From Eutreptiella sp. 'Long Island Sound 2002' (lineage: Eukaryota > Euglenozoa > Euglenophyceae > Eutreptiales > Eutreptiaceae), in assembly GCA_964036045.1 (NCBI GenBank), contig OZ038382.1, positions 132,184,556 to 132,248,555 on the forward strand: DNA of 64,000 bases, given 5' to 3'. Below are positions 55,801 to 64,000 of the stretch, piece by piece. Position 1 is the first letter of the stretch; the number at the start of each line of letters is the position of its first letter. A program made the position numbers and the translations under genes. The notes beneath the pieces were generated by a model. It had not been told where the DNA came from and did not search any database. It saw only the letters and a program-made list of their open reading frames with translations.

Positions 55801-58043
55801 TTGGCAAAAATGGTCCATTTGGAAAGGTGCGGGATTATTGGTTTCGATTTGAATATCAAGAGCGAGGCCGGGTGCATTTGCATGGCGTGGTATGGTGTGA
55901 CGCCAACAGCATTCCGGACGATGTGGTTTGCGCAACAATGCCCCGTGAAAGTGACGGCTTTGATCCAAAGTTCACAGCATACCTACGGGATCTGTACAAG
56001 GAGTGCAACATGGTGCATCAATGCTACCCCGACAAGTGTTTCAATATTGGTCGTGGGCGTGTATGCACCAAGTGCAAGTCAGGTTATCCCTTTAGTGTGC
56101 CGCAGGAGAGAGAAGAATTGGATGACAGTGGAGTCCGCTTGCTTTATCGCAGATATGATGCCGAAGATGCATGTGTTGTTCCACACAATCGCCGTTTGTT
56201 GGTTCGACTCCAGTGCCACAATAATGTGCAACGGATAACATCTTTGGGTTGGGAATTATATCTCGCCAAATATCTCACAAAGCCAGCAAAGTCATTGACG
56301 GTGCCCATCACCATCTCGCCCGATGCAAGCGATGTGGAGCGTTTGCTCAAGTTGCGTTCATTGGGACGCATGGAGAACGGCATGATGCTCTTAGGAATCC
56401 ATCAATGTCGAGGTAGCCGAGAGGTGGTATGGATTCCTACAGATCCATGGCCTAAACTAGGACGGCTCAAGCGTCGAAAGCATCTCCCAAAAGAAGATAC
56501 GTCCACAGACGTTTGGTATTTGGATCGCTATGACCACTATTTGGAACGCCCCATTGCTGCCATACCCATCAAGTACCCCGACTACTATCGCTATTATCGC
56601 CGAACACAACGTGAACCCGGAGACTCCACAGCTATAGCAAGCAATCCAGCAGAGGACTTTGCATATGATTCTCCTTCTAGCGATTCCGATGATGCAGTGA
56701 GCGGAGATCGTTTTCAAGCCAATGTACGCCCTGATGAGGGCAATAAACCATATTGGTGGCCATCACCACCAGAAAAGTTGGAGAAGACATTCACGGACGA
56801 GGTGGGAAAAAAGTGGATTCTGCGAAGGCGCACTGCGATCCCAAGGTGGCACTTTTACCTCCCGTATGGAGAAGATGCAGAATTGTATTTCTTGCAAAAG
56901 ATATTATTGTCACAGCCGTTCACAAAAGCAGACCACGAGCGGAAATTCCTTTCATCCAACAATGTCACTAAAACATACATGGAGGAGTGTATTCATCGAG
57001 GATTGTTTCGTGGTTATGAGGAAGAGGCAAGAGAAACTTTAAACAATGCCCAAGCACGTGGCTATTCCGTTGAGCGTTTGCGACTTCTTGCACAAGTTCT
57101 TATGGCCGAAGAGATCATAGACTCCACCTTCCTCAATACCTACATGTCCGATTTAGATGAGCTTGAAAAGCACCGGTTTGGAGAAGATGAGCCAGCAATG
57201 CCCGAGGAAGCTGAACTGGATCCCCAATTGGCGGAGGAGTTAAGGGCATTCATGGATGCTCACGACACGCGTGCAGCAGAGGCGCTTGTGAATGCTTTGA
57301 ACCAAGGGCAACGCCGGGTATTTGACATTTTTATTGCACATTTTCAACGGCAACCTGTTGAGAATGGTCCGGATATTTCCCTGCATTGCCGCACATCAAG
57401 TGGAAGTAGTGTTGCGCAATTGTGTGCTGTTCTCACAGGGGTTGCGGGAACCGGCAAGTCTTATGTCGTTCGCTTGCTAACTGCCAAGTTAAGAGCGCTT
57501 GGTTTCAGCATCCTAGTTTGTAGTTCTAGTGGGGTAGCCGCCCTAAATGTTGGAGGACGCACAATCCACAGCCTGTTCTCATTATCTTTGGACTTGGAGT
57601 GGCAAATGAAGGAAGGCGCAACCTTGTGGTGGATGATTCGAACTGCCGATATGATTATTGTCGATGAGTTCTCCCTCTTATCCAACAAACTCCTTCACAC
57701 GCTCCATGATGTGCTACACAAGGTACGCCGCGACAAGCTCAATCCTTTTGGTGGCATTACAGTGCTCCTCTTAGGTGATCCATTGCAACTACCCGCTGTT
57801 GATTTGGATATCTTTGACAGTGCACTCTTTCGAAACCATTTTGTTCCGTTTGTGCTGACGGACGTAATGCGCCAAGACGATGCACATTTCATTAACTTGC
57901 TTAATCGTGTGCGGATTGGAGAGGAGAGTGACGAGGACCACTTAATTCTGCAGCAACGCATAGCGCTAAATTCCGATGTGTCACTACAAGACTTGGAGGA
58001 TGCCCCCATGTTGGTTGGCCGTAGAAATGCTATGAACCGATGA
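52899..58043 (+). CDS. Helitron-like Rep/PIF1 helicase, first and largest segment
   Basis: ATG 52,899 opens 1,714 residues. Residues 67-310 are 17 modules of 12 or 16 residues (NTAESQAIKGKK; NTAESQAAKGSCGGKK), highly basic. A Cys-rich region follows (CYRCGQLL, YACHVC). The Helitron Rep domain is at about 930-1130: HUH motif in RGRVHLHGVVWCD (near residue 990), the Cys/His cluster HQCYPDKCFNIGRGRVCTKC, and the tyrosine motif YLAKYLTK (near 1120). PIF1 helicase begins with Walker A GVAGTGKSY (near 1515), Walker B VDEFSLLS, and GDPLQLPAV. The frame meets TGA at 58,041-58,043 just after helicase motif III/IV and then continues in the same frame. Expected role: rolling-circle transposition. The TGA fits a CGA-to-TGA change. 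Confidence 0.92.
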   Translation: MSNRWEHELQQCLDTDIDFPVAEFIKLHSEVSPRTIRRRHAQLRATLMKRLQKRAALGIQAPTVASLNTPESQAAKGSCGGKRNTAESQADKRKTNTAESQAAKGSSGGKKNTSESQAIKGKKNTAESQAAKGSCGGKKNVSESQAIKGKKNTAESQAAKGSAGGKKNTAESQAAKGSCGGKKNTSECQADKGKKNTAESQAIKGKKNTADSQAAKGSAGGKKNTAESQAAKGSCGGKKNTSESQANKGKKNTAESQAIKGKKNTAESQAAKGSFGGINNTPESQRNKGIVGGHGNAPEKQHIKASGRRSSGVVRTVSRELFRVNASSPSNISLKSVREYWLDGLDTLYSPIFDALCYRCGQLLWGPIGGGHKFTVPRNTDEIRTQTLFGVPPTDLVTSGIFAFRNEMFANYLKYKNAPFPVPPRSPARSTSRFVVYDTPVWHSATRMYACHVCSKYSAKYDPINYGYTLDGDIHYNIPSKIADLTEYQKRQIALGALYSNTLKHVDLRHKQWHHAIGTVGVGRKPSQHYNALYGFMTMKEDILRDYQKPKDSEQSNRQMNQALLLLKKIHPFYSRFLAHYETLYRYLENAATTMGTFTQRSYEDKYGKRLEYHLQDEYVAWAVECDAPRNIIPDFAPHSDKVGFLHRTPFQRAGGNVTTAAQSLANDTYLHFNDPKLEPCVWPDLYPGGVGGYTVGCGIGCAAYYRSRYLAFDSRWRRDRWWSFFQVSEEMKNQLIWNQRNFKAQRADRAEDITAAHLRSARSSTGPKPAPKKSTSQSPQSSSECPQGSQCTQPSQSSQSATQSTQHPPSSSQYAATSTTPPSTPATSQGKKPRACYQDGVNSMNHNLEREGTDKGTAELNPYYRYGTYVPSKLVGTRSYWASRHLDLTAMSRELGKADLFITLTMNDNWADLQAAVQKGCRAGAVWPGEYPRNTGPNKPIQDGHDMEACVAFHKRVEIFKREFLAIGKNGPFGKVRDYWFRFEYQERGRVHLHGVVWCDANSIPDDVVCATMPRESDGFDPKFTAYLRDLYKECNMVHQCYPDKCFNIGRGRVCTKCKSGYPFSVPQEREELDDSGVRLLYRRYDAEDACVVPHNRRLLVRLQCHNNVQRITSLGWELYLAKYLTKPAKSLTVPITISPDASDVERLLKLRSLGRMENGMMLLGIHQCRGSREVVWIPTDPWPKLGRLKRRKHLPKEDTSTDVWYLDRYDHYLERPIAAIPIKYPDYYRYYRRTQREPGDSTAIASNPAEDFAYDSPSSDSDDAVSGDRFQANVRPDEGNKPYWWPSPPEKLEKTFTDEVGKKWILRRRTAIPRWHFYLPYGEDAELYFLQKILLSQPFTKADHERKFLSSNNVTKTYMEECIHRGLFRGYEEEARETLNNAQARGYSVERLRLLAQVLMAEEIIDSTFLNTYMSDLDELEKHRFGEDEPAMPEEAELDPQLAEELRAFMDAHDTRAAEALVNALNQGQRRVFDIFIAHFQRQPVENGPDISLHCRTSSGSSVAQLCAVLTGVAGTGKSYVVRLLTAKLRALGFSILVCSSSGVAALNVGGRTIHSLFSLSLDLEWQMKEGATLWWMIRTADMIIVDEFSLLSNKLLHTLHDVLHKVRRDKLNPFGGITVLLLGDPLQLPAVDLDIFDSALFRNHFVPFVLTDVMRQDDAHFINLLNRVRIGEESDEDHLILQQRIALNSDVSLQDLEDAPMLVGRRNAMNR

Positions 58044-58529
58044 AATGAACATTTCATGGCTCAATTGGGGTCAAGCATTGTTACGTTCGATGCTAGCTAC
58101 GTTGATATGGGTGGTGCCCCTACCAATCAAGCAATGTGCGCCTACATCAATTCTCGCAATCGTCGTGTGCTACCTAAGCAAGTGTCTGTCGCAACGGGCA
58201 TGAGGGCACGGCTTATTCGCAATGTGTCCATCGAAAATCGACTCGTTAACTCGACACTTGTTGTGATCAAAAGATGGTCGAATGATGTCATTGTGGTAAG
58301 CCCGGTGGGGCACGCAAGGGAGTACCCCATCTGCCGTTTCCAGCAAATTATTCCGGTGTACGGCCCATCCGTGCAAGTCAAAATAATCCGATTCCCTATG
58401 CTTCCCGGATACTCATGTACCGTGCACGGTACGCAGGGCTGCTCTTACGACCGCGTATGGGTGGACATGGCTGCCTTCTTTGCCGCAGCACACGCATATG
58501 TTGCTTTATCACGCGCTCGTTCACTTTAA
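58044..58529 (+). CDS. PIF1 helicase middle segment, in frame between two stops
   Basis: Direct in-frame continuation of the replicase after the TGA. It carries late helicase motifs: SVATGMRARLIRN, then YSCTVHGTQGCSYDRVWVD (motif V, near 58,411-58,470) and AYVALSRARSL (motif VI). It ends at TAA (58,527-58,529). The codons right after the TAA (GLFILNYRRDAF) are the usual helicase C-terminus, so this stop also sits inside the conserved domain. An ATG at 58,056 exists but would give a non-functional fragment. Confidence 0.88.
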   Translation, partial: NEHFMAQLGSSIVTFDASYVDMGGAPTNQAMCAYINSRNRRVLPKQVSVATGMRARLIRNVSIENRLVNSTLVVIKRWSNDVIVVSPVGHAREYPICRFQQIIPVYGPSVQVKIIRFPMLPGYSCTVHGTQGCSYDRVWVDMAAFFAAAHAYVALSRARSL

Positions 58530-60602
58530 GGCCTATTCATCCTCAATTACCGTCGTGACGCTTTCCTTGTTGATCCGTATTACGTGCAATTATGGGATTG
58601 GTTCGTGGCCACAAACGTGTTGTCTCCCAAACCACCAAGCCAAATCCCTCCTTATCCACGAAGAACATTTACAACATCACTCATAATTGGAATTATGTGT
58701 GTCCATCGTGCTTGGAGTGTCGTAAGTCAACTCCCACATCGGTTGGATGCTCGGATATTGAAGGTCAACATGCTCCACATTATCCAATATGTGTCATTTC
58801 CATACTGGTCGTATATTGAGAGACAATTGCGTGGAGACAAGCTGTCTTTGGACATTGATGATCTAAACGAGGATGGAACGGAGCAAATCCGCAAACAAGG
58901 ACGACCGGTTGGTACTACACGGCAACTTCCACAAGGCTTCGAACTATTGGACGCGTGTAATAACCCACGAGTGTTTGCGGCCCAAGACTTGGCTCAAATG
59001 TCGGTCGTGCAATTGCGGACATTGTGTGCTGCACATAAGCTATCAACTTCTGGAACCAAAGCCCAGTTTCAAGAACGCATCCTACAAAAGCAAAACCACA
59101 TTCAACCTCCATCACCTACACCATCGCCTACACATTCACAAGGGCCTGTACGACTGGTACCGTCATCCATCGATGATTTCCCCCATTTGCAGCCACGACT
59201 TAATTACTTTGGAGAGGATTTTTGGCCACAAGAAAGGAGCGATACCACGGAGAACAATGTGCACTTATTGGAGAGTTCATGGTTGTCTTGCGCAGCAGTG
59301 CAATGCTTACTAGAGGTCTTGTTGCCACAGGGCAATTCCTCCGTTAAGCCGGTCATCCAAGATGTGACATTGGCAGTAATAATGCAACATCCTCCGACGT
59401 CGCAGGTTGTGTATACTCCGGGAGATGCCCTACCCGTACTACTCACCTCGCAGCACTCCACTGTTGGAGTTCACTACGTGTTGGTCACGGACATTTCCAT
59501 TGTACACAAGACCTTGGTCGTCCACGATCCTAAAGATAACGCATCTACCTGTGGCGCATGGTTCCGGGCAATTATGAGTAAAATGGGATGGTCTTTTACA
59601 TGGCATCATTATGGAACTCAACCCGATTCCGATACATGTGGCTTCCGTGTCGTCATGCTCGCCATGCAATGGTGTCACACCAATCGACTCACCGGGCAAC
59701 TCCCACGGTGGTTCTTGACGTATTGTGCAAGCGTTCTCCAGCTTTTTGCCGACGATACGAGCAGCTTGCGTTCTACGGTGAATACGTTTCAAGATTGGGC
59801 ATATGAAGATGCTTTGAGAGAGTATGATGAACCAGTGGACTGGGCAATGACGGAGGGTGGGCCGCTTCCTACCGTCACCAGCAGCGACATGGAAGCTGCA
59901 ATTCGCAACCCCCAATCCAATTCATCAAGTGGTCCGTCTTCGACGTCCAAAGCGCCACAGCCTCCGCATCCGTCAACCCGTAGGAAGAGTGGGACAGGTA
60001 AAAGGACTACGGGGGCAAACCCACATACTACACCGGCACAGACCACTCCTACAAGAAAAATTCCAAAGTCAAAAAAGACAAATATGCCTCCACGTACCCG
60101 AACTTGCGAGCCACCACGCTACCAATCGCACCGTCAACCACATCCCAAGAGTGGACACGAGGCCGACCAAAGGTCTCGCAAACATTCCTCAAAGAAGCGG
60201 TCATCCAACTCCGAGTCCGGGCCAAGGTCCAAGAAGAGTCGACCAGAGGACCACGAACAGTCAAATACTAGACACAAGAGATCCACTTCGAGCCGTCCTT
60301 CGGAATCAACAAGCCAAGAGCCGCCAACAGCAAAACAACGGCAAGAAAAAGCTCCGGTAAATCATGCTACACTATCCGAGAACGAGATCAAAAAGTGGTT
60401 AATCCTTATCACGGACGAAAATTTAAGTCGACGAAAACGCCGCGAGCATGCTTTGCACTTCTTGGGAGCCGCAGATAGCACCTTGGTAACATTACAATAC
60501 CGCACTCTCAGTCTCCAACTGCATCCCGACAAAAACCCGTCGGACGCACTAGCAAAGCAACGATTCCAAGTTCTTGGGTGTGCAAGAGACATGTTCCGTT
60601 AG
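58530..60602 (+). CDS. Replicase C-terminal extension: helicase end, SAP, ULP1-like protease, J domain
   Basis: Same frame as the two preceding segments. It completes the helicase (GLFILNYRRDAFLVDPYY). A SAP-like motif follows (LAQMSVVQLRTLCAAHKL, near 58,990-59,085). At 59,260-59,760 is a ULP1/C48-like protease: GVHYVLVTD gives His, LVVHDPKDN Asp, and GTQPDSDTCGFRVVML the Gln and Cys. A Ser/Lys/Arg-rich linker (59,900-60,360) leads to a C-terminal J domain with an intact HPD triplet (LSLQLHPDKNPSDALAKQRF). SAP binds DNA, ULP1 enzymes cut ubiquitin-like modifiers, and J domains recruit Hsp70. Some Helitrons carry OTU or other protease domains; this SAP-ULP1-J combination is unusual to my knowledge. 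Ends at TAG 60,600-60,602. Confidence 0.85.
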   Translation, partial: GLFILNYRRDAFLVDPYYVQLWDWFVATNVLSPKPPSQIPPYPRRTFTTSLIIGIMCVHRAWSVVSQLPHRLDARILKVNMLHIIQYVSFPYWSYIERQLRGDKLSLDIDDLNEDGTEQIRKQGRPVGTTRQLPQGFELLDACNNPRVFAAQDLAQMSVVQLRTLCAAHKLSTSGTKAQFQERILQKQNHIQPPSPTPSPTHSQGPVRLVPSSIDDFPHLQPRLNYFGEDFWPQERSDTTENNVHLLESSWLSCAAVQCLLEVLLPQGNSSVKPVIQDVTLAVIMQHPPTSQVVYTPGDALPVLLTSQHSTVGVHYVLVTDISIVHKTLVVHDPKDNASTCGAWFRAIMSKMGWSFTWHHYGTQPDSDTCGFRVVMLAMQWCHTNRLTGQLPRWFLTYCASVLQLFADDTSSLRSTVNTFQDWAYEDALREYDEPVDWAMTEGGPLPTVTSSDMEAAIRNPQSNSSSGPSSTSKAPQPPHPSTRRKSGTGKRTTGANPHTTPAQTTPTRKIPKSKKTNMPPRTRTCEPPRYQSHRQPHPKSGHEADQRSRKHSSKKRSSNSESGPRSKKSRPEDHEQSNTRHKRSTSSRPSESTSQEPPTAKQRQEKAPVNHATLSENEIKKWLILITDENLSRRKRREHALHFLGAADSTLVTLQYRTLSLQLHPDKNPSDALAKQRFQVLGCARDMFR

Positions 60603-60864
60603 CTAACTAGTTGCCATACATGAGGAATCGTCTTTATATTATTTCTTCCAAACTCGCTAATGCTCCTTGTATGGCGCCCACCAACACGGAAAACTTCTTT
60701 TGCATGTATTACACATTTATTTCATTCTTGCGTGCAATTGCGTGTCCTCTAAAATTGTGATTTTAATTAGCATTCAAGAGGTACGATTAACAGACCTGCA
60801 ATCAATTCCGCTACATTGCAAATTTAACAAACCTACATACAATTAGTGCACAACGTAGGTTGCA

Positions 60865-61683
60865 TGTGTACTCTTAGCGGAGTTACCTTCACTTATTAGT
60901 ACACAACGCACGATGCAGGTGTACTCTTAACGGAGTTACCTTCTCTTAGTTACAACATAAGTACGAGTCAAGGTGTCCATTTCACGGAGTTCCCTTCATT
61001 TACAAGCAGCAAGCGTACAAAGCACTCATCCACGTTGTGCGGGCACCTTCAATTGTTGCAAACGGTTTGTTAGAATCCTCTCACACAAAGGGTGATGCAT
61101 CTTCTAAAACATACGGAAAACATTTTGGTAGCAAAGCGGGTGTACTCTTAACGGAGTTACCTTCAATTATTTTCATCCATTTGCCAATCCATAAGAGCAG
61201 GGTACAATTAGTGCACGACATACAATGCAGGTGTACTCTTAACGGAGTTACCTTCACTTATCATTAAACGACGTAAGATGCAGGTGTACTCTTAACGGAG
61301 TTACCTTCTCTTATTTGCAACAAAAGTACAAGTCAAGGTGTACTCCGCACGGAGTTACCTTCATTTACTTGCAACAACCGTCAAAGCAGTCATCCACGTT
61401 GTGCGCGCGCCTTCTATTGTTGCGAACGGTTTGTTATAATACCCTCCAACAAAGGGTGATCCATTTTCTAAAAAAAACGGTGAACATTTCGGTAGCAAAG
61501 TTGGTGTACTCTAAACGGGGTTACCTCCCCTTATTTTCGTCTATTTTCAACCATCTCATTTGGCAATCCATACAAGCAGGGTACAATTAGTGCAAGGCGT
61601 AGGATGCAGGTGTACTCTTAACGGAGTTACCTTCACTTATTAGTACACGACGTACAATGCACGTGTACTCTTAACGGAGCTAC
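60865..61683 (+). repeat. Cluster of about ten copies of the start-linked motif
   Basis: Copies at about 60,865, 60,918, 60,972 (variant), 61,139, 61,230, 61,283, 61,337, 61,503, 61,609 and 61,661, often 50-55 bp apart, and each followed by CTTCACTTAT, CTTCTCTTA or CTTCATTTAC. The whole stretch 60,603-61,900 is otherwise without a gene. Confidence 0.85.
60924..61488 (+). repeat. Direct duplication, left copy (~560 bp)
   Basis: Nearly identical to 63,288-63,848, with matching order of motif copies and unique stretches (CACTCATCCACGTTGTGCG; CAAACGGTTTGTTAGAATCC). The two copies bracket the zinc-finger gene. Confidence 0.9.
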
Positions 61684-61903
61684 CTTCACTTAGCACTCGT
61701 TTCCATCACTTACGTTTATGTTTGACATTGCGTGCCTTGCATCATGAGTACTCCAGCAATACTCGGATGGAAGCCGCCCTAAAATTTTGTCCGTGGTGTT
61801 CAAATGACAAAAAGGGACAGGGTTGCCATTCATGCACCACTACTCCGAGGCTATGCTCTAGTACGACTATCTAAATCTCACACATCGCCATCCCCTCTGT
61901 CTA

Positions 61904-61926
61904 GGTTTATTCTTAACGGAATTACC
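61904..61926 (+). promoter_or_regulatory. Start-linked motif of the zinc-finger gene
   Basis: Variant GGTTTATTCTTAACGG followed by AATTACC; it ends 12 nt before the ATG at 61,939, nearly the same distance as in the replicase gene. Confidence 0.55.
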
Positions 61927-61938
61927 TGCACTTCAATA

Positions 61939-62760
61939 ATGGACAATGCGCCCACCTGCCCTGTGTGCCAAGCCGAGCTCATCCCAAAGGTTAGCGGCTC
62001 AGCGACTCCAAATTTTGACCGAGCTTTCCTTGCATGCCCAAATGACAAGCCGGACAACCGTCATCAAGGGGCTTTCAAGTGGACGGAGCCGCCAAAACAT
62101 GTCCCACATGACTGGCCGTCATGTTTGTGCGGAGTACCGGCGCAGATCAAAAAATGGGGCACAACTTACTCATTCAAGTGCTGGGATGAGTCCCCTTCGG
62201 GATGTAAGTTCTCACGCGGCGCAACCACAGTTCCGGACCTCCAGCATCGTGATTGTGTTGCATGCGGTTGGGTGTACACGCCAGCAAGCACAACTGAATG
62301 TCTGCCCGTATCATCTCCGTCAGCATCGACATCTCCCATGGATGCAACACCACCGCGCAAAATTCCACAACCAAATCCCGCAACACCAACTCAAAGTTAT
62401 ATCCGCCCTCAAGACTTGAAACACAAGGCCGCCATACCAATTACAATGTACGAAACCGAGGATTCGTACATCATACTCGCTCGACACGGAGTCACAGGTA
62501 CAGCGGATGCCAATGCCGTTACATTGAACTTCGAGAGTCCAAGGGGTATACCCCCCAAAGCTATCGTCCACGTGAACGAATTGCAATTGGCACATGAATT
62601 GCCAACACCGGGGACAACCAATGAGGGCACGGAGCCTCACAGTTATCACCGCACCATTCAATTTCCGAGAGCAGTTCATCCTAAGCCGACTAAGGAAAGC
62701 AAAGCAACTTATATTGTACTTACGTTCAAGAAGGAAAGCGGCAAGCTTGTGTCTTTTTAA
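61939..62760 (+). CDS. Two-finger GRF-like zinc protein, accessory gene of the Helitron-like element
   Basis: 273 residues. The ATG at 61,939 is chosen over an upstream in-frame ATG (61,804) because it directly follows the start-linked motif and begins the conserved part. Residues about 6-48: CPVC ... FLACPNDKPDNRHQGAFKW, and about 58-95: CLCGVPAQIKKWGTTYSFKC, then CKFSRG. Each resembles a GRF-type zinc finger (Cys pair, then Cys and an aromatic), seen in topoisomerase III and some nucleases as a DNA-binding module. A third CVACGW pair follows. The C-terminal ~120 residues (VTGTADANAVTLNFESPRGI; ATYIVLTFKKESGK) look beta-rich and unassigned. Same strand as the replicase and no lesions, so it may be the best preserved gene here. 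A DNA-binding helper is inference. Confidence 0.72.
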   Translation: MDNAPTCPVCQAELIPKVSGSATPNFDRAFLACPNDKPDNRHQGAFKWTEPPKHVPHDWPSCLCGVPAQIKKWGTTYSFKCWDESPSGCKFSRGATTVPDLQHRDCVACGWVYTPASTTECLPVSSPSASTSPMDATPPRKIPQPNPATPTQSYIRPQDLKHKAAIPITMYETEDSYIILARHGVTGTADANAVTLNFESPRGIPPKAIVHVNELQLAHELPTPGTTNEGTEPHSYHRTIQFPRAVHPKPTKESKATYIVLTFKKESGKLVSF

Positions 62761-63287
62761 TGTGCTTCCTTGATGCAATTGAATGCCTAGTTCAATACAT
62801 GTGTGCGACATGTCGTGCCACACTATATTATTCGTGCACTGCCGCCGCAATTGTGCAGTCGAATATGCATTTCTTCCATACTTGAATGGTCCAAGAGCCT
62901 CCAACTTCATCAGATGATGATGCGTGTAGCGCTTCTCAATAGGCGAACATCAACATTCACGTGCTTCGTCCCTTTGCACATTTCACACAACAGTTCGGCC
63001 GCATGAGAAGTTCCGTTGCAACTAGTTGTATCTTTTGCCACGCACATTGTGGTTCCATGCACTTACATGAATGATTTGCAAATGAAAGGGTGAAATTGGA
63101 TTTGCTATGATTTTACCACAGTTAAGAGCTAAAGGGTTCCATATTCCGATTAATTAGAATCCGCAACAACGATCCGCAACAACACCTCGAATATTTCAAT
63201 TAACACACCACATCCATCCACGACAGTGGATGTGGTGGGCGAAGTAGCTTCACAGTGTCATAAGTGGACCAATCTCGTAGCGGAGAA
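62761..63287. other. Non-coding stretch after the zinc-finger gene
   Basis: AT-rich, with no motif copies and no domains; contains a short CACCACATCC/GGATGTGGTG inverted repeat (63,206-63,238). Confidence 0.4.
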
Positions 63288-63848
63288 TTGTTAGCAGAGT
63301 TATCTTCTCTTAGTTACAACAGAAATACGAGTCAAGGTTTCCATTTCACGGAGTTCCCTTCATTTACAAGCAGCAAGCGTACAAAGCACTCATCCACGTT
63401 GTGCGCGCACCTTCAATTGTTGCAAACGGTTTGTTAGAATCCTCTCACACAAAGGGTGATGCATCTTCTAAAACATACGGAAAACATTTTGGTAGCAAAG
63501 CGGATGTACTCTTAACAGAGTTACCTTCAATTTTTTTCATCCATTTGCTAATCTATAAGAGCAGGGTACAATTAGTGCACGACAAACAATGCAGGTGTAC
63601 TCTTAACGGAGTTACCTTCACTTATCATTAAACGACGTAAGATGCAGGTGTACTCTTAACGGAGTTACCTTCTCTTATTTGCAACAAAAGTACGAGTCAA
63701 GGTGTACTCCGCACGGAGTTACCTTCATTTACTTGCAACAACCGTCAAAGCAGTCATCCACGTTGTGTGCGCGCCTTCTATTGTTGCGAACGGTTTGTTA
63801 CAATACCCTCAAACAAAGGGTGATCCATTTTCTAAAAAAAACGGTGAA
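63288..63848 (+). repeat. Direct duplication, right copy (~560 bp)
   Basis: Copy of 60,924-61,488 including motif copies at about 63,336, 63,505, 63,595, 63,648 and 63,702. Homology stops at GGTGAACA (63,848). The last ~150 bases of the window hold nothing recognised. Confidence 0.9.
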
Positions 63849-64000
63849 CAACTGTTTTTGTAAATTGATTACCACGAGACTCGCAACTAATTCCTTCACG
63901 TGTTTTGCCAACTGTGCTTCGTTCCTCCAACACTGCCACACGGTTACGGTACATTGCGGTTCGATGGACATACGTACGGATGGGCTCTTTCTGAGCGGAT

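Larger units (their letters stand above)
51940..63850 (+). mobile_element. Helitron-like element (limits approximate)
   Basis: Contains a Rep-helicase replicase frame, an accessory zinc-finger gene in the same orientation, and more than 20 copies of one near-palindromic motif around and between them. Helitron families are defined by the Rep/PIF1-helicase fusion. I could not identify the 5' TC and 3' CTRR ends or the 3' hairpin with confidence, so limits follow the motif distribution. Confidence 0.65.

Overview
The window looks like nuclear DNA of a photosynthetic eukaryote, most likely a euglenid-type alga. Two gene relics support this. One is Rubisco small subunit (RBCS) sequence arranged head to tail as a polyprotein. 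The other is light-harvesting chlorophyll a/b protein (LHC) sequence, also arranged as fused tandem units. RBCS and LHC polyproteins together are best known from Euglena. A green alga with similar polyproteins cannot be excluded from sequence alone. There is no bacterial operon structure, and nearly all intact coding capacity belongs to mobile elements.

Layout. 1-9.2 kb: a Ty3/gypsy chromovirus (element A) on the minus strand. Its gag is broken, but its pol is open for about 1,554 codons and runs off the left edge. 9.3-10.4 kb: a 53-bp tandem satellite. 10,388-27,618: a complete Ty3/gypsy chromovirus (element B) with 3.03-kb LTRs and a GTAG target duplication, inserted in that satellite. Its gag, protease and RT/RNase H/integrase/chromodomain lie in one frame split by three stops. 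27,698-32,454: a TIR DNA transposon with a TA target duplication, also inserted in the satellite, carrying an intron-containing putative transposase gene on the minus strand. 32.7-35.3 kb: a minus-strand gene relic with a J-like domain and a ULP1-type cysteine protease.

35.4-51.9 kb: a graveyard of fragments of highly expressed genes (LHC, RBCS, alpha-tubulin), long (TA)n tracts, a 21-bp minisatellite, G-rich spacers and four copies of a 1.0-1.2-kb TIR repeat set in (TA)n.

51.9-63.9 kb: a Helitron-like element. One reading frame (52,899-60,602) encodes a lysine-rich repeat region, a Rep (HUH) domain, a PIF1-type helicase, then a SAP motif, a ULP1-like protease and a terminal J domain. It is broken only by two in-frame stops. 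A second gene (61,939-62,760) encodes a two-zinc-finger GRF-like protein. Both start codons follow, at nearly the same distance, copies of one near-palindromic motif (core ACTCTTAACGGAGT) that is scattered more than 20 times around the element. This element is the best candidate for an undescribed system.

All calls rest on reading the sequence; no database searches were run. Boundaries written as approximate are judged by eye.
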